From contig CAWKFA010000002.1 of NCBI GenBank assembly GCA_963848825.1, forward strand, positions 434,001 through 498,000: a DNA stretch of 64,000 bases, read 5' to 3'. Position 1 is the first letter of the stretch; every line of letters begins with the position of its first letter. This DNA comes from CAVVSQ01 sp963848825 (lineage in GTDB: Bacteria > Planctomycetota > Planctomycetia > Gemmatales > Gemmataceae). The notes beneath the pieces were generated by a model. The model was not told the origin of the DNA and made no database searches. It was given only the letters and a program-made list of their open reading frames with translations. Shown here one piece after another: positions 51,491 through 62,029 of this stretch. The translations under genes and the position numbers were made by a program.

Positions 51491-54400
51491 ATGGATACGC
51501 CATCTACAGATTTGCCGCGGCGCTGGCGTGGTGAAGGCCCCGTGGTCCTCGCGGTGCCCGCCGTCAAGGTACAACCGCGGCGGTCCCTTATCACGCTGGT
51601 CCTGGCGACCATGGCGGCGCTCCTCGTTTGCATCACAGGTTTATTGTCCTGGTGGCGCCCGGTCCCAGGTGTCCATTTTCTCCCCCTGGTGGTAACCAGT
51701 TATCAGCACCGGGCAATTCCCACGCCGCCCATGGGCAAAAAAGACCTAGAAGGCCTGTGTTCGGGTGGGTATTTTCGCCAGATAGACAACCTGACGAAAA
51801 CTTGCCAGTCGGGCCAACTCATTATGGAGGAGTTGGCCAATTTAAAGGCCTGCCGAAGTAATGAAACGGTCGTCGTCTTCCTGAGCGCGAACGCCCTGTT
51901 CGCCGGCGCCGGCAAGATCCACATTCTGCCCGCGGATGCGAACCCCGACGATACGAATACCTGGATATCGCTACAGTCGATTCTCGAAACCCTGCGATCC
52001 TGCCCGGCGCGCAACCAACTGCTGGTGCTGGATATCTTCAGACCGCTGCCAGGAAACCGTCTCGGCGGCCTTTACCAGGATGTGGCCGCCAAGGTTGCGG
52101 ACGAACTGGCAGCCGTGAGTGACGAACGCCGCCTGGTGCTAACCGCGTGCGCGCCCGGCCAGGTCGCCTGGTCCTCAGAGGAGTTGGGTCGCTCGGTGTT
52201 TGCCTATTATCTCGAGGAAGGATTACGGGGCTACGCCAAGGTCGCCACCGCAGCGCCAGACAATCAGGTAACGGTGCGCGAGCTCGCCCAATTCGTACGT
52301 GCACGTGTCCATCGCTGGGCTTTGCACAATCGCGCCCAGGCACAAACGCCCGTTCTTTATGGGTCGGCAGAGGATTTTTCGCTGGTGGCGCTCGAACATG
52401 GCAAGCCGCGCACACACGTCGCGCTGGCGGGTAAGCGTGACTATCCGGTGGAACTCAGCGCGGCCTGGCAATTACGCGATTCCTGGTGGGCGGACGCCAC
52501 CTACCGTCTTGCTCCACGTGCGTTTCAAGCCGTGCAAGCTGCACTGCTCGAGGCCGAACGAGAGTGGGGGAGCGGTGTAGAGGAAGCGCAGCTTCGCCAG
52601 GGCCGGCTGCGCGGTGCCAGCGGCGCAGGCTTCGTTCGCCCGCGAGCGCGGGCTTTTTCAGCCCCACGCCGTCAGCCTGGCGCAGGAGGAGATAGGCGGA
52701 GAGCGCTCGCCAACACAGCAGCGCTTGCACACCCTGATCGAGAACTCCCACAAACAATTGTTCGACGCGCGGATCGAGGACGCCGAAAAGCTCAAGGCGG
52801 TACTGTCCGCGGAATTCCATGACAAGACGAAGGAGCAGCGGGACTACGACCGTGAAAAAGCCCTTTTCGAGGCAGCGCTGACCGATGTAAAACACGAACC
52901 CGGCACGCTACGTTTTCTGGATGATCTCGGTCGCCCCGAGCAACGCGAGCCGCGGTACGTTGAGACGCTGTTGCTCAGGCAACTGGCCGATCTGGCCTTC
53001 CGTATCGAAGAAAGGGACTGGCCCGGGCCGCTTGTCGGGCAGCTTTTGCGAGTAGCGCGGCTCGGTGAAACAGCAAGCGCCGATGCTATCACGTTCCCGT
53101 GGACGGCTCCTCTTCTCGGACAGGCTCGGCAGCTTCGGCATGATGCGGAGATTTACTTGTGGGCGGCGGGTATGCCCCGCTGACCGACGTCGAGAAGAAG
53201 TTGAAAAGTGCTGAACAGCTCTACCAGGCCGCCCTGGCCGACGCAGGCCGGCTACGCCAGGCGCAGGCAACCCTCGATGAAGCCCTGTCCTTGTTGCCTT
53301 TTTACCTCCCTTATGTGGAGGCGGACCCGACCCAACAAACCCACTGGCACGAGGCGGCCGCAACGGCTCGCGACCTTGCCGAGGCACTGATTGCGCCGAG
53401 CTGGAAGAAAACGTCGCAGGCTGACGTCCCTCCCCCTCTACAAGAAAAACTGCACCACCTAGAGCAATTATCCAGGCAGCTCGCCCAGTCGCTGGAGCAG
53501 TTGAAAAAGCCCTTCGAGCCGGCGGACCTACGCCAGCATGAGATTATGATTCGTGACAAGGGCGCGGACGGCATGACGCTGGTTCGCCTGGAAGCACTCT
53601 TGCGTGTGCCGGCCTCGAATTTGACCGCGGACCGGCGGGCCGGACTCTGGGCGCTGCGCGGCAATTAGCGCGACAGCTAAATGACGAGACCGTACATCTC
53701 GACCATGAGGAGGATAGTCAGGGTCAGTTGACGCCGACACCAGTGTTGACGGACAAGTTTGGCGCCGATGAGAACAGTCGCGCCCGGCAACGCGCTCAAA
53801 TCGCTCTCGATCTCTTTGAACTCGGCGGCGTGACGACTGGCTCTTTACAGCCGATGCGCACCCTGCTGGCTGGCCTGAATGATAAGTCGACGACGGCCGA
53901 ATGGTGTGACATGGACAAACTGATCCGCCGAACGTGGGGGGAGCAGCTAACACTGCAATATCAACAGCTAAAGCCCGCGCAGCGGCAGGTGCGTTTGAGC
54001 TGGATCGCCCCGCCGCTGGAAACGATCCGGGCCATCGACGAAAGCGAACTATCCGCCAGCACCCTGGTCCGGCTCAAGCAAGCACGCGATCACTGGGCCT
54101 GGCTGGGCGACCATTACCGCTACCAGGCACGCGATTATCGCCAGCTAGGGTTGACGGGCGCCGGTCCCCAATCGGCAAGTGCCTTCTATGCCCGTGCTGC
54201 GACTGCCAACGACGACCTGGCGAACCTGGAACCGGAAGTTTATGCCTCCATCCACAGCAAAGAGCCGATTGCACGGCTGATGTCTAGCCAATCCAGGGTT
54301 TCGGCCATGCTCGAGGTGCAGCGGGCACTACCTCCGGGTACCTCTGGACCGTTGGAAGTGAGGCTCAAGCTTCCCGACACTGCCTGGTTACAGGTTTCGC

Positions 54401-56256
54401 CGAACAGTGTGCGCCTGCCGGGCGGTTCGGACGCCAGCGAGGCCCGCCAATTTATCAGCACAGTCCCGATCGTGATTGGTCAAAGTCTCGATGCGGAGCG
54501 GTCATTTATACCGCGTCCCCTTGGCTTCCTGGCCGAGGCGCACATGCAGGGACGCAATTTCCATGCGCTGATTCCGGTGCCGCTGCACACGCAACCCAAA
54601 GAAGTGGAGTTGTTCGTGAGCGCCAGCCCACTTCAGGCGGAGCCAGGCCTGGCGGCGGTGCTGCTGCGGCCCAACAAGCAACGCGCGACATACTATGTCC
54701 ACCTCAAAAACCTCACTCCGCGAACCCGCGAAGTTGTTGTCGATGTCCTGGTCGGCGGCAAGTCAAAGCAAAAGATTCAGACTACGTTGAATCCGGAGCA
54801 AACGAAACGCGTCGATTTCGGCGAGGCCGTCATTCCCGCGGACAGCTTGCCGGAGGTGACGGGCCCTCTCGTGGTGCGCGCGACCGATGGGGAAACCACC
54901 AATTTACTCGATCAAAAGGTGCTTCGGCTGGAAATCGCCACGCCCGCCACTTATGTCCGAGTGCGGGAAGTTCGTTTCGACCCGGCGGACGAGCGCGGCA
55001 AAAACAAGCTGACCGTCAAGCTACAAGCAAATTCCCCGCCCTACGGCCCAACCATCCCGGCGGAGTTGGTCCTCGGCGCGCCAGGCATTCCCGGTTACCT
55101 GGGAATCGAGAGCGGCACCCTGCAAACCGACCTGTCCGTGAGCGCCGAGGCGCCGGCTACCCTCTTCGCCGAAAATATCCGCCTGAGGGACAGCGCCGGC
55201 GCGGAAGGACTTGTTTTCTTACAGGTCGACGGCCTGGAGCGGGCGTTTCGGTTTCGAACCAAGTTCACTCGCGGTGGGCCTTCATCGCTGGCCCAGGCCG
55301 ACCGGCAGCCCGCGGTGCGCTGGAACGTACCGGCCTTTGTGCCGGCCGGGGCCAAGACCTCCTTTCCCATCGAGGTTGACGATGCCCCCCCGGGCGCACG
55401 TCTCGAAGTGAAAATGGAACATGGCAGCGCGGATCAATTTGAACCGGACCAGGTGATTCATTATCCGCTGGCCAAGCAGCAACGAATCGGCTTCTGGTCC
55501 CAGGGAAAACAGGGCGCCTTGGTTTTCGAGGCGGAGGTCAATGACTGGCCGCTTACCTGGAACACCAGCCGGGTCGTCGGCCCACGCATGCTGCATGCAC
55601 GCCTCGTGGATTCTCAGGGCAGCGAACTCGCCACCTCAAGCCAGCTCGTCACGATTGACAACGACCCACCGAACCTGGCACGCCTGGTTGATGTTCCCGC
55701 CAAAATCAAGCGCGGTTCCCCCTTGCAAGTACGCGCCCAGGGGCAGGATCTGGAATCCGGTATCACGCGGGCTGTCTTTTTCTTCGGCCAGCCGAGTGGC
55801 GACATGATTCCGCCGCAAACGCCGATCATCATCGGCAGTCCCGTGGATGCTTCCAGGATGAACTGGGTCGCCAACGTCCAGTTCCCCGAGGACAAAAGAG
55901 GGCCGACACCCCTTACCGTCCAATTCACCAATGGCGTCGGACTGGTACGCTATCACACGGCCACGGTTGAGCTGACCGACATCGATCCCACACCGCCGCC
56001 ACGCGGCAGTTTACGCGGCACGATCTACGAAGGGCCGCGTACCCAACCTGGACTCGAGGTTATTCTGCGCGACGGCCAGGGGGTCGAGAAGCTACGCACC
56101 AGGACACAAAACGACGGTAGCTTCCTTTTCCAGGACCTGCCACCGGGAAACTATGTGATCTTTTGCGTCAAGCCGGATTCGTTGCGGCGCGCGACGCTGC
56201 CGATTTTGGTGGAACCAAACAAGACCACGGTTCGGAAAGTGGAACTGGCATTGTGA
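51491..56256 (+). CDS. Giant membrane protein with a dead caspase-like domain and Ig/carboxypeptidase-regulatory modules (three frame changes)
   Basis: ~1588 residues. Membrane helix at 32-54, then a caspase p20-like fold at ~60-330: VVVFLSANALFAG, HILPADANPDD and LLVLDIFRPLPG align with the family pattern SGHG / LLPADA / LDxCRSG. The catalytic His is Asn134 and the catalytic Cys is Phe183, both inside one unbroken frame, so the domain looks inactive. A helical region with TPR-like spacing follows, then several Ig-like domains, and a C-terminal carboxypeptidase-regulatory-type fold (RGTIYEGPRTQPGLEVILRD). Frame changes near 52600, 53165 and 53665. Extracytoplasmic location is inferred. Confidence 0.72.
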
Positions 56257-56351
56257 GCGAGAAGAAGTTTCTGTTGCCTGATGAACCTGGTTCTTTACAA
56301 TAACGGTTTGCAAAAATCACGATTTGAGTCATGCTCAACGGGGAGATTCGC

Positions 56352-56438
56352 ATGGGAAGTCGACGGCGCGGCGCAGGACGGCGTAAGGTGGGACGGAAGA
56401 AACGCCGTATGCGTGCCAAGATTCGTCATCGCAAGTAA
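56352..56438 (+). CDS. 28-residue very basic protein, possibly ribosomal
   Basis: ATG GGA AGT to TAA encodes MGSRRRGAGRRKVGRKKRRM followed by RAKIRHRK; over half the residues are Arg or Lys. A GGGGAG site lies 7 bases upstream. An in-frame ATG 21 bases earlier would add MLNGEIR. The KKRRMRAKIRHRK ending resembles tiny basic ribosome-associated proteins (AURKAIP1/COX24 or bS22 type), but the match is by eye. It lies 95 bases after the pseudo-caspase gene and 18 before the converging SDR stop. Confidence 0.5.
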   Translation: MGSRRRGAGRRKVGRKKRRMRAKIRHRK

Positions 56439-56456
56439 CCGATCCAGGCGGGCGGC

Positions 56457-57196
56457 CTACATCGTTCGGCCCCCGTCTACGACCATCACCTGGCCGGTCA
56501 TCAAACTACTGCCTAGCGCGAGAAATATGACGGCGTCGGCGATATCTTCCGGCAGGGCGGCACGACCCATCGGAGTGATTTGCAGCGAGCGCCGACCTGA
56601 TCCATGTGATCGGCCAGCCAGCGCGTCAAGACCGGCCCTGGTGCCACGGCGTTGACGCGGACCTGGGGGCCAAACGCTCGCGCCAGCGATTTGGTGAGGC
56701 AATTGACGGCCGCCTTGCTGGCCGCGTAGGGAATCGAGCTGCCGTGTCCCTGTAAGCCGGCGACCGAGGTAATGTTCACGATGCTGCCGCTTCTTTCCTG
56801 AAGCAAGGGCAGGGCTTCCCGGCAGCAAAAAAAGGTCCCTTTCAGATTCACACCCAGGATCTCGTCCCACACTTCGCTGGTCGCCGCGTTTAAATCCGTA
56901 TGGTCGATAAAGCGCGTGGTGCCGGCGTTATTTACGAGCACGTCCAGGCCACCAAGTTCATCCCGGCAGCGGCTTACGATCTCTTTCACCGCCTTCTCGT
57001 CAGCCACACTGCCCTTGCACAGAATGGCGGGCACGCCAAACTCTTTGGCCCCCGCCACAGTTTCTTCCGCTTCCTTCTCGGACCGCGAATAATTCACGGC
57101 CACCGCCATGCCTTCCTTCGCGAAGCGCCACGCGACCGCCCGGCCTATGCCGGTGGCGGAGCCCGTGATCAGAGCAACTTTTCGAGGTGGAGACAT
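56457..57196 (-). CDS. Short-chain dehydrogenase/reductase (FabG-like; one frame change)
   Basis: ~246 residues. Cofactor loop TGSATGIGRAV, NNAG near residue 90, catalytic Ser in ITSVAG, Tyr and Lys in YAASK near 155. The frame changes near 56585 after MDQVG, and the usual C-terminus PEDIADAVIFLALGSS..MTGQVMVVDGG is read in another frame to 56457. NADP(H)-dependent reduction of a carbonyl is expected; a fatty-acid or sugar role cannot be chosen. Converges on the small basic gene. Confidence 0.87.
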
Positions 57197-57305
57197 CGAT
57201 GTGTCCTGTTGAAGCCGAGAAAATACGGGCCTGACCTCGTCCCGTTTTATTGAACAATCTTTTGCAATATCTTATCGAAATGGATCGAGTTAAAATGCAG
57301 CCAAC

Positions 57306-58396
57306 ATGAATCGCCGCGATTTCCTACGACCTCAGAACCTGCTGCGACCCGCCGGGCAAGTTGTCAGCGCCCTGGACGAGGCGCACGCGCTTACCGACGA
57401 AACGCCGCCGGCGGATCCAGACACGGTTTTCTTGCGTTTCGGCGCCGCGCCATGGCGACGGATTTTGAAGTCGTGGTGCCATTTGGCACCCGGCACGCTC
57501 ATGAAGGAGCCACGGCGGCGCTAGATCTCGTCGATCGTTTTGAAGACCAGCTCAGCATTTATCGCGAAGATAGTGAGGTTAGCCGCCTCAACCGTGGGAC
57601 GGTGGCCATGGCAACCTCGGTCGAAATGGGACTCTTTCGCCTCTTGGGCCTGGCGCAGCAGCTGTCGCAAGAAACCGGCGGCGCGTTCGATATCACCACC
57701 GGCGCCTTGATCAAGTTGTGGGGATTTCATCGCCGCGCGGGCCGTGTGCCGCTGGCTGAAGAGTTGCAGGCCGTGCGCGCCAAGATCGGGATGCGGCACG
57801 TGCACCTGAATGCGGAAAACAATACGGTCACGTTTCTACGCCACGGAATGGAAATCAATCTAGGAAGCATCGGCAAGGGATACGCTCTCGATGGCGCCAT
57901 CGGCCTGTTACGGAGTTCGTGGAATTTCGCGGCGGCGCTTATTCACGGCGGCCACAGCAGTATTTTTGCCCTGGGTAGTGAACCCGGCTCCGAACGGGGC
58001 TGGAGCGTCGGCTTGCTTGACCCGGATGATTCGGGCAAACGCCTGGCGATCTTGCAACTTTTTAATCGTGGCATGGGGACTTCCGCGGCTACCTACCAGC
58101 ATCTTGAGCACCAGGGACGTAAACTCCCTCATCTACTCGACCCACGTACCTGCTGGCCGGCGGAAGGCATGCTGATGGCCACCGCTACCGCGCCGTCCGC
58201 CGCCCAGGCAGATGCATTGGCCACAGCCTTCTTCATTCTCGGCATCGATAAGACGCGGGAGTACTGCGCCAGTCATCCGGACATCGGTGCGGTCCTGCTA
58301 CCGAACACGCCCGAACGCCAAGTGATTGTGTTCGGGCGTGCACGCCAGGAGTGCCGACTGCAACTTGACACCCTCCACCCTGAAAGCAACTCGTGA
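57306..58396 (+). CDS. apbE: FAD:protein FMN transferase ApbE (one frame change)
   Basis: Attaches FMN covalently to Thr of target flavoproteins such as Nqr/Rnf subunits. MNRRDFLRP start. The frame changes near 57450 between LRFG and ATDFEVVVPFG. After that: EVSRLNR, GGAFDITTGALIKLWG, EINLGSIGKGYALD and the C-terminal ATATAPSAAQADALATAFF block with metal/FAD-binding residues. ~363 residues. No lipoprotein Cys is seen at the start. No target flavoprotein gene is adjacent. Confidence 0.88.
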
Positions 58397-58403
58397 CATT
58401 CGA

Positions 58404-58613
58404 TCACGCATCTTGACCGCAACTTGTTGACGCCGGGCGCAGGGTTTGCCCTGGCCGCAACCGAAAATCATTGAGTTCAGCACGCACGACCGCAACGTCC
58501 GCCGGCGCATCGATGCCCAGGCGCACCGTGTTTCCTTTAATGTGGACCAGGGTAATCGTAATGCCGTCGCCGAGAACAATTTTCTCGCCAGGTTTTCTAC
58601 TCAGAACGAGCAT
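58404..58613 (-). CDS. csrA: CsrA, post-transcriptional regulator
   Basis: 69 residues. RNA-binding dimeric protein that blocks or stabilises mRNAs at GGA motifs. Starts MLVLSRKPGEKIVLGDGI behind a perfect AAGGAGG site, with VRLGIDAPADVAVVRAEL near residue 35. The C-terminal tail (~20 residues, PGQTLRPASTSCGQDA) is longer than the core of E. coli CsrA and poorly conserved. The 3' end is 7 bases from the converging apbE stop. No flagellar gene or fliW is nearby, unlike many csrA loci. Confidence 0.92.
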   Translation of the reverse strand: MLVLSRKPGEKIVLGDGITITLVHIKGNTVRLGIDAPADVAVVRAELNDFRLRPGQTLRPASTSCGQDA

Positions 58614-58695
58614 GATCCATTCCTCCTTGAAAACTACTCGCGCGTCCCATGAACGGATGTATATTAATCGCAACCTCGCGAAGTGCAATGTTAGC

Positions 58696-58724
58696 TTGCA
58701 AAAATAATCGAATTATTTTTGCAA
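58696..58724. terminator. AT-rich hairpin overlapping the gntP stop codon
   Basis: Perfect 13-base arms TTGCAAAAATAAT and ATTATTTTTGCAA with a 3-base loop. The minus-strand gntP stop (58713-58715) lies inside the right arm. It probably ends gntP transcription before csrA, though low GC makes it weak. Confidence 0.55.
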
Positions 58725-60230
58725 AGCTTCAGCGCCGAGCCAGGCCTCAACGCTCAAGAGCAACAGCAGCCCCGTCACGGACATTATTATTTTGGTGACG
58801 TTCAGACGAATCAAAGTGTCCCGAACCGACAGGTTGCCGTACTCCTTGTTCATCCAAAACCCGCTGTCGGCGGGCTGGGACAGGAAGATAACGCCATTGG
58901 CGAGCGCCAAAACGAGTAGCGCCTCCTGTCCAGGCAGCTGGTGCACGAGGCCCTGCAAAAGGGCGGAGCCCGTGATGATTGCCGCAGTCGCCGACCCAAG
59001 AAATATGCACATGAGGGCCCCGACCAAATAGGCGACGACCACGGGAGTGACCGGCAGGTCCATCATTTGCGCGGCAATAATGTCGCCGGCACCCGTAGCC
59101 TTGATCACTTCTTTAAAGCCACCGGCCGCCCCGAACAGAAACGCGATGCTACCGACATCGCGCAATGCCTGTTCGGCGACTTTGCACAACTCGCTCCCCG
59201 TGACGCCACGGCGCAAGCCCAGGAGCCAGAATGCCAGGCCCGTCGGTAACAGCAAGGCGATGACTGGTTTTCCCAGAAACTGAAGCCAGGCGAGCGGCGA
59301 ATTCGCCAGCCAGAGGAGATAGGGCGGCAAACGATCTCTGGAGACAAGCGCCCCGCTCAGCCAGGTGGGCGTTTCTTTGTCTGCCGCCGCAACCACCAGT
59401 GGCCCGCGGTTTCCGGTCGGCACTGGTTCCTCAAGCAAGCTGGCTCCGAAGCCGGCCACACCAAGCAGCAAGGGCAAAATGACGATGAGCACGGCGACGC
59501 CGAATGAAACGGGACGTAGCGTGGACTTGGCTTCGTTCGGTGCCCCTGCAGTTGGCATAGGGCTAAACGAAGCGCACAAGGCCTCGGGACAGCCAACAAA
59601 GTGGCGCACGGCCCAAATTCGGCCAAAACCATACCAGCCCACCAAAACCATCGGAATCGTCATGAGGCTGCCGAAGACGAGCGTCAGCATCATCGTCCGT
59701 CCAGGATCGGGGCCTCCAAGGTTGCCGACCGCGCCGGCAATGCCGGGATGCGTCGGGATGAGCGAATGCGTGACGCTCAGGCTGAATGTCAACGGAAGGA
59801 GGAAGTAAAGAAGCGACTTGCCCGTTTGCCGTTGCAAGCGCCACATGATCGGCATCAGCAGCAGGAAGCCAACGTTGAACAATACGGGAATGCCGATCAG
59901 ATAAGCGGCGATCAGGATCGCCAACGGAGCGCGTTTGATGCCAAAAGCATCGATCAGGGTACGGGCGATGACCTCGGCGGCGCCGGAAATCTCAAGCATG
60001 CGCCCGAGCATGGCTCCCAGCGCCAAAAGCACTGCCACCTCGCGCAGGATGCCGCCCACGCCATCGGCCATGACGTTGACGACCTTGGTGGGCTCCATTC
60101 CCGTGGCCAATCCCAGCGCCAGGCTGACGAGGAGCAGCCCCGCGAAAGCGTGCACGTGAAGGCGGATAAGCAAAACGAGCAACAGCCCGAGCGCGAGCAG
60201 GGTGCACAGAGCGGGCCAGTATTCGAGCAT
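58713..60230 (-). CDS. gntP: GntP-family gluconate/H+ symporter-like permease
   Basis: 505 residues, unbroken, with about 12-14 membrane helices. GMEPTKVVNVMADGVGGIL near residue 45, SLIPTHPGIAGAVGNLGGPDPG near 160 and GSATAAIITGSALL near 405 are GntP-family blocks. Symports gluconate or a related hydroxy acid with protons; the exact substrate is unknown, as no kinase or sugar-acid enzyme is adjacent. Divergent from the gene at 60309 (78 bases between starts). Confidence 0.85.
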   Translation of the reverse strand: MLEYWPALCTLLALGLLLVLLIRLHVHAFAGLLLVSLALGLATGMEPTKVVNVMADGVGGILREVAVLLALGAMLGRMLEISGAAEVIARTLIDAFGIKRAPLAILIAAYLIGIPVLFNVGFLLLMPIMWRLQRQTGKSLLYFLLPLTFSLSVTHSLIPTHPGIAGAVGNLGGPDPGRTMMLTLVFGSLMTIPMVLVGWYGFGRIWAVRHFVGCPEALCASFSPMPTAGAPNEAKSTLRPVSFGVAVLIVILPLLLGVAGFGASLLEEPVPTGNRGPLVVAAADKETPTWLSGALVSRDRLPPYLLWLANSPLAWLQFLGKPVIALLLPTGLAFWLLGLRRGVTGSELCKVAEQALRDVGSIAFLFGAAGGFKEVIKATGAGDIIAAQMMDLPVTPVVVAYLVGALMCIFLGSATAAIITGSALLQGLVHQLPGQEALLVLALANGVIFLSQPADSGFWMNKEYGNLSVRDTLIRLNVTKIIMSVTGLLLLLSVEAWLGAEALQK

Positions 60231-60308
60231 AGTCCTCCCTTTTCCCCAATCGTGAGCTACACTTCAAGGGGAAAAATATCGTGGACTCTTATTGACCAGG
60301 GTAAACTG

Positions 60309-60807
60309 ATGCTTGGCACCTCATGGATCGCGTTATTTCAGCGCATTCCCACGGACCTTCACGATTCCCTGGCCGTGACGCTGACTACGGGAGCGGAAAT
60401 CCTGATGCAGTCCATACTGCAGCTGGAAAGCGATTTCGCGATCCTGCGCGGGCGCATGTCCGGCTCCACCGACGCGGGGCGGGTTATTGTCCTGCCTTAT
60501 GATCAGATCGTTAATGTGGCCTTCACGAAAGTTATGCTCGAACCAGAGGTACAGGCGATATTCGGCAAGCCGCTGGAACCGTCCGCCGTGCCAGTCGCCA
60601 GGATGATCGCCGAGGCGCCGGTGGCCGAGCTCGCGGAGGAATTCGTGGAGGCGCCAGACCATTCCCCGCCAAGCGAGGTTATGCGCACTCATTTCGAATG
60701 GCCCCCTCCATTCACCAAATGGGCCGGCCAAGAATCAAGCGCAAGCTCCCTCCAAATCGATCTTGTTGGCACGCTTGCGGGCGAGACTCGCCGAGCAAAG
60801 CAAATAA
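60309..60807 (+). CDS. Conserved planctomycete-type hypothetical protein (one frame change)
   Basis: ~165 residues. Starts MLGTSWIALFQRIPTDLHD, followed by ILMQSILQLESDFAILRGRM and GRVIVLPYDQIVNVAF, a compact alpha/beta segment of unknown function, then a low-complexity Pro/Glu region. The frame probably changes near 60725; the alternative reading ends LLARLRARLAEQSK at 60807, which looks more natural than the run-on to 60953. No motif suggests a reaction. Upstream of the psd gene on the same strand. Confidence 0.6.
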
Positions 60808-60949
60808 ATCCTGCCCCAGCAACTTCTCCCAGCAGGCGAGGTAATGATTTCCATTATCCCGGCCGCGCCAATTCGTATTGTAAATCTAATAAAAGCGCTT
60901 TTTATGTGCCGGGCCTTGCAGGGAACGGATTTCTGACCTTTGGTTATTC

Positions 60950-61888
60950 ATGACTTTGCCGACGACCGCGCAAAAACCCGAGAGCGTTCAACCCGGCGGC
61001 GGGTGGTGTGTGAGCCTGGAATTAGCGTGGGGACGATGGCGGCGTGCCTTCTTGCGCTGTTGTCGCCCAGGTTACGTCCGCAAGATGCTGGCGAGGCGTC
61101 AGGGAACTTGCGGCGAACACGATCATGACGTTATCGATGCCCGGGACCTCAAGTATCTGCGCAACAGTTGTCCCTTTTGGTTCCACCCGGAAGACGATGC
61201 CTTTCAATGGCGCTCGCGCCTGGGTTTTGCCCGTTATGGCCTGGCGGAATTGGTCATCTTCTCGGTGATTTTCGCCCTGGCCGCGGCTTTATGTGCTGGA
61301 CTGGCTTGGTCAGTTCACGGTTTCTTTTGGTTTGGCCTGGTGCCGATAACTCTGCTCTGGTTGGAAATCATTTACTTTTTTCGCGATCCGGAACGGAAAG
61401 TGCCTAATGAGATCGACGCGTTGGTCAGTCCCGCGGATGGGACGGTCACCAATGTTGAAGAAGTCGCCGAACCCGATTTTCCGGAGGGACGTGCTTTACG
61501 CATCAGCATTTTCCTGTCGATTTTCAATGTCCATGTCAACAGGCTGCCGTGCGCGGGAACAATCCTCAAGGTAAGGTATTTTCCAGGTGCTTTTCTTGAC
61601 GCCCGCAATCCAGCCAGCGCCGTGCGCAATGAACAACTCTGGATCGACATGACGGAAGCGAACGGGCAGCCGCTACGCATTAAACAGATTTCAGGGGCCA
61701 TCGCTCGCCGTATCGTCTGCTGGTTGAAAGAGGGGGAGACCGTCCGTAAAGGCGATCGCCTGGGAATGATCAAGCTGGGGTCGCGGACCGATCTGTTGAT
61801 ACCTGTCGGCCGGGCACGCACGATTTGCGTGAAGGTGGGGGACAAGGTTCATGGCGGATCGACCATTCTGTTGCGAACTGCAAGTTGA
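60950..61888 (+). CDS. psd: Phosphatidylserine decarboxylase, short type, with N-terminal extension
   Basis: 312 residues. An N-terminal ~95-residue extension with PGGGWCVSLELAWGRWRR and HDVIDARDLKYLRN precedes two membrane helices (~103-145) and the decarboxylase core: FFRDPERKVPNEIDALVSPADG near 148, ISIFLSIFNVHVNRLPCAG near 188, and the self-cleavage site LGSRTDLLIPVG near 280 (Gly-Ser). Makes phosphatidylethanolamine from phosphatidylserine after pyruvoyl formation. No pssA is adjacent. Confidence 0.88.
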   Translation: MTLPTTAQKPESVQPGGGWCVSLELAWGRWRRAFLRCCRPGYVRKMLARRQGTCGEHDHDVIDARDLKYLRNSCPFWFHPEDDAFQWRSRLGFARYGLAELVIFSVIFALAAALCAGLAWSVHGFFWFGLVPITLLWLEIIYFFRDPERKVPNEIDALVSPADGTVTNVEEVAEPDFPEGRALRISIFLSIFNVHVNRLPCAGTILKVRYFPGAFLDARNPASAVRNEQLWIDMTEANGQPLRIKQISGAIARRIVCWLKEGETVRKGDRLGMIKLGSRTDLLIPVGRARTICVKVGDKVHGGSTILLRTAS

Positions 61889-62029
61889 GTCGCTTCTATT
61901 TGCTGTTAATTCCGCGCAGTGTCGCCGTCCTTATCCTCGGAAAAGGCTCTAACAGATAAGTCAGTAGGTTCGCTTGCTATTCCGGTACAGACTGTTAACA
62001 TAGTAATACTGTTCTTTCAGGTACACGTC

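Noticed and set aside
59601..60953. 450-codon plus-strand frame, mostly opposite gntP
   Set aside because: The part before 60309 is the reverse complement of the permease and has no family motif; only the 60309 start onwards is supported.
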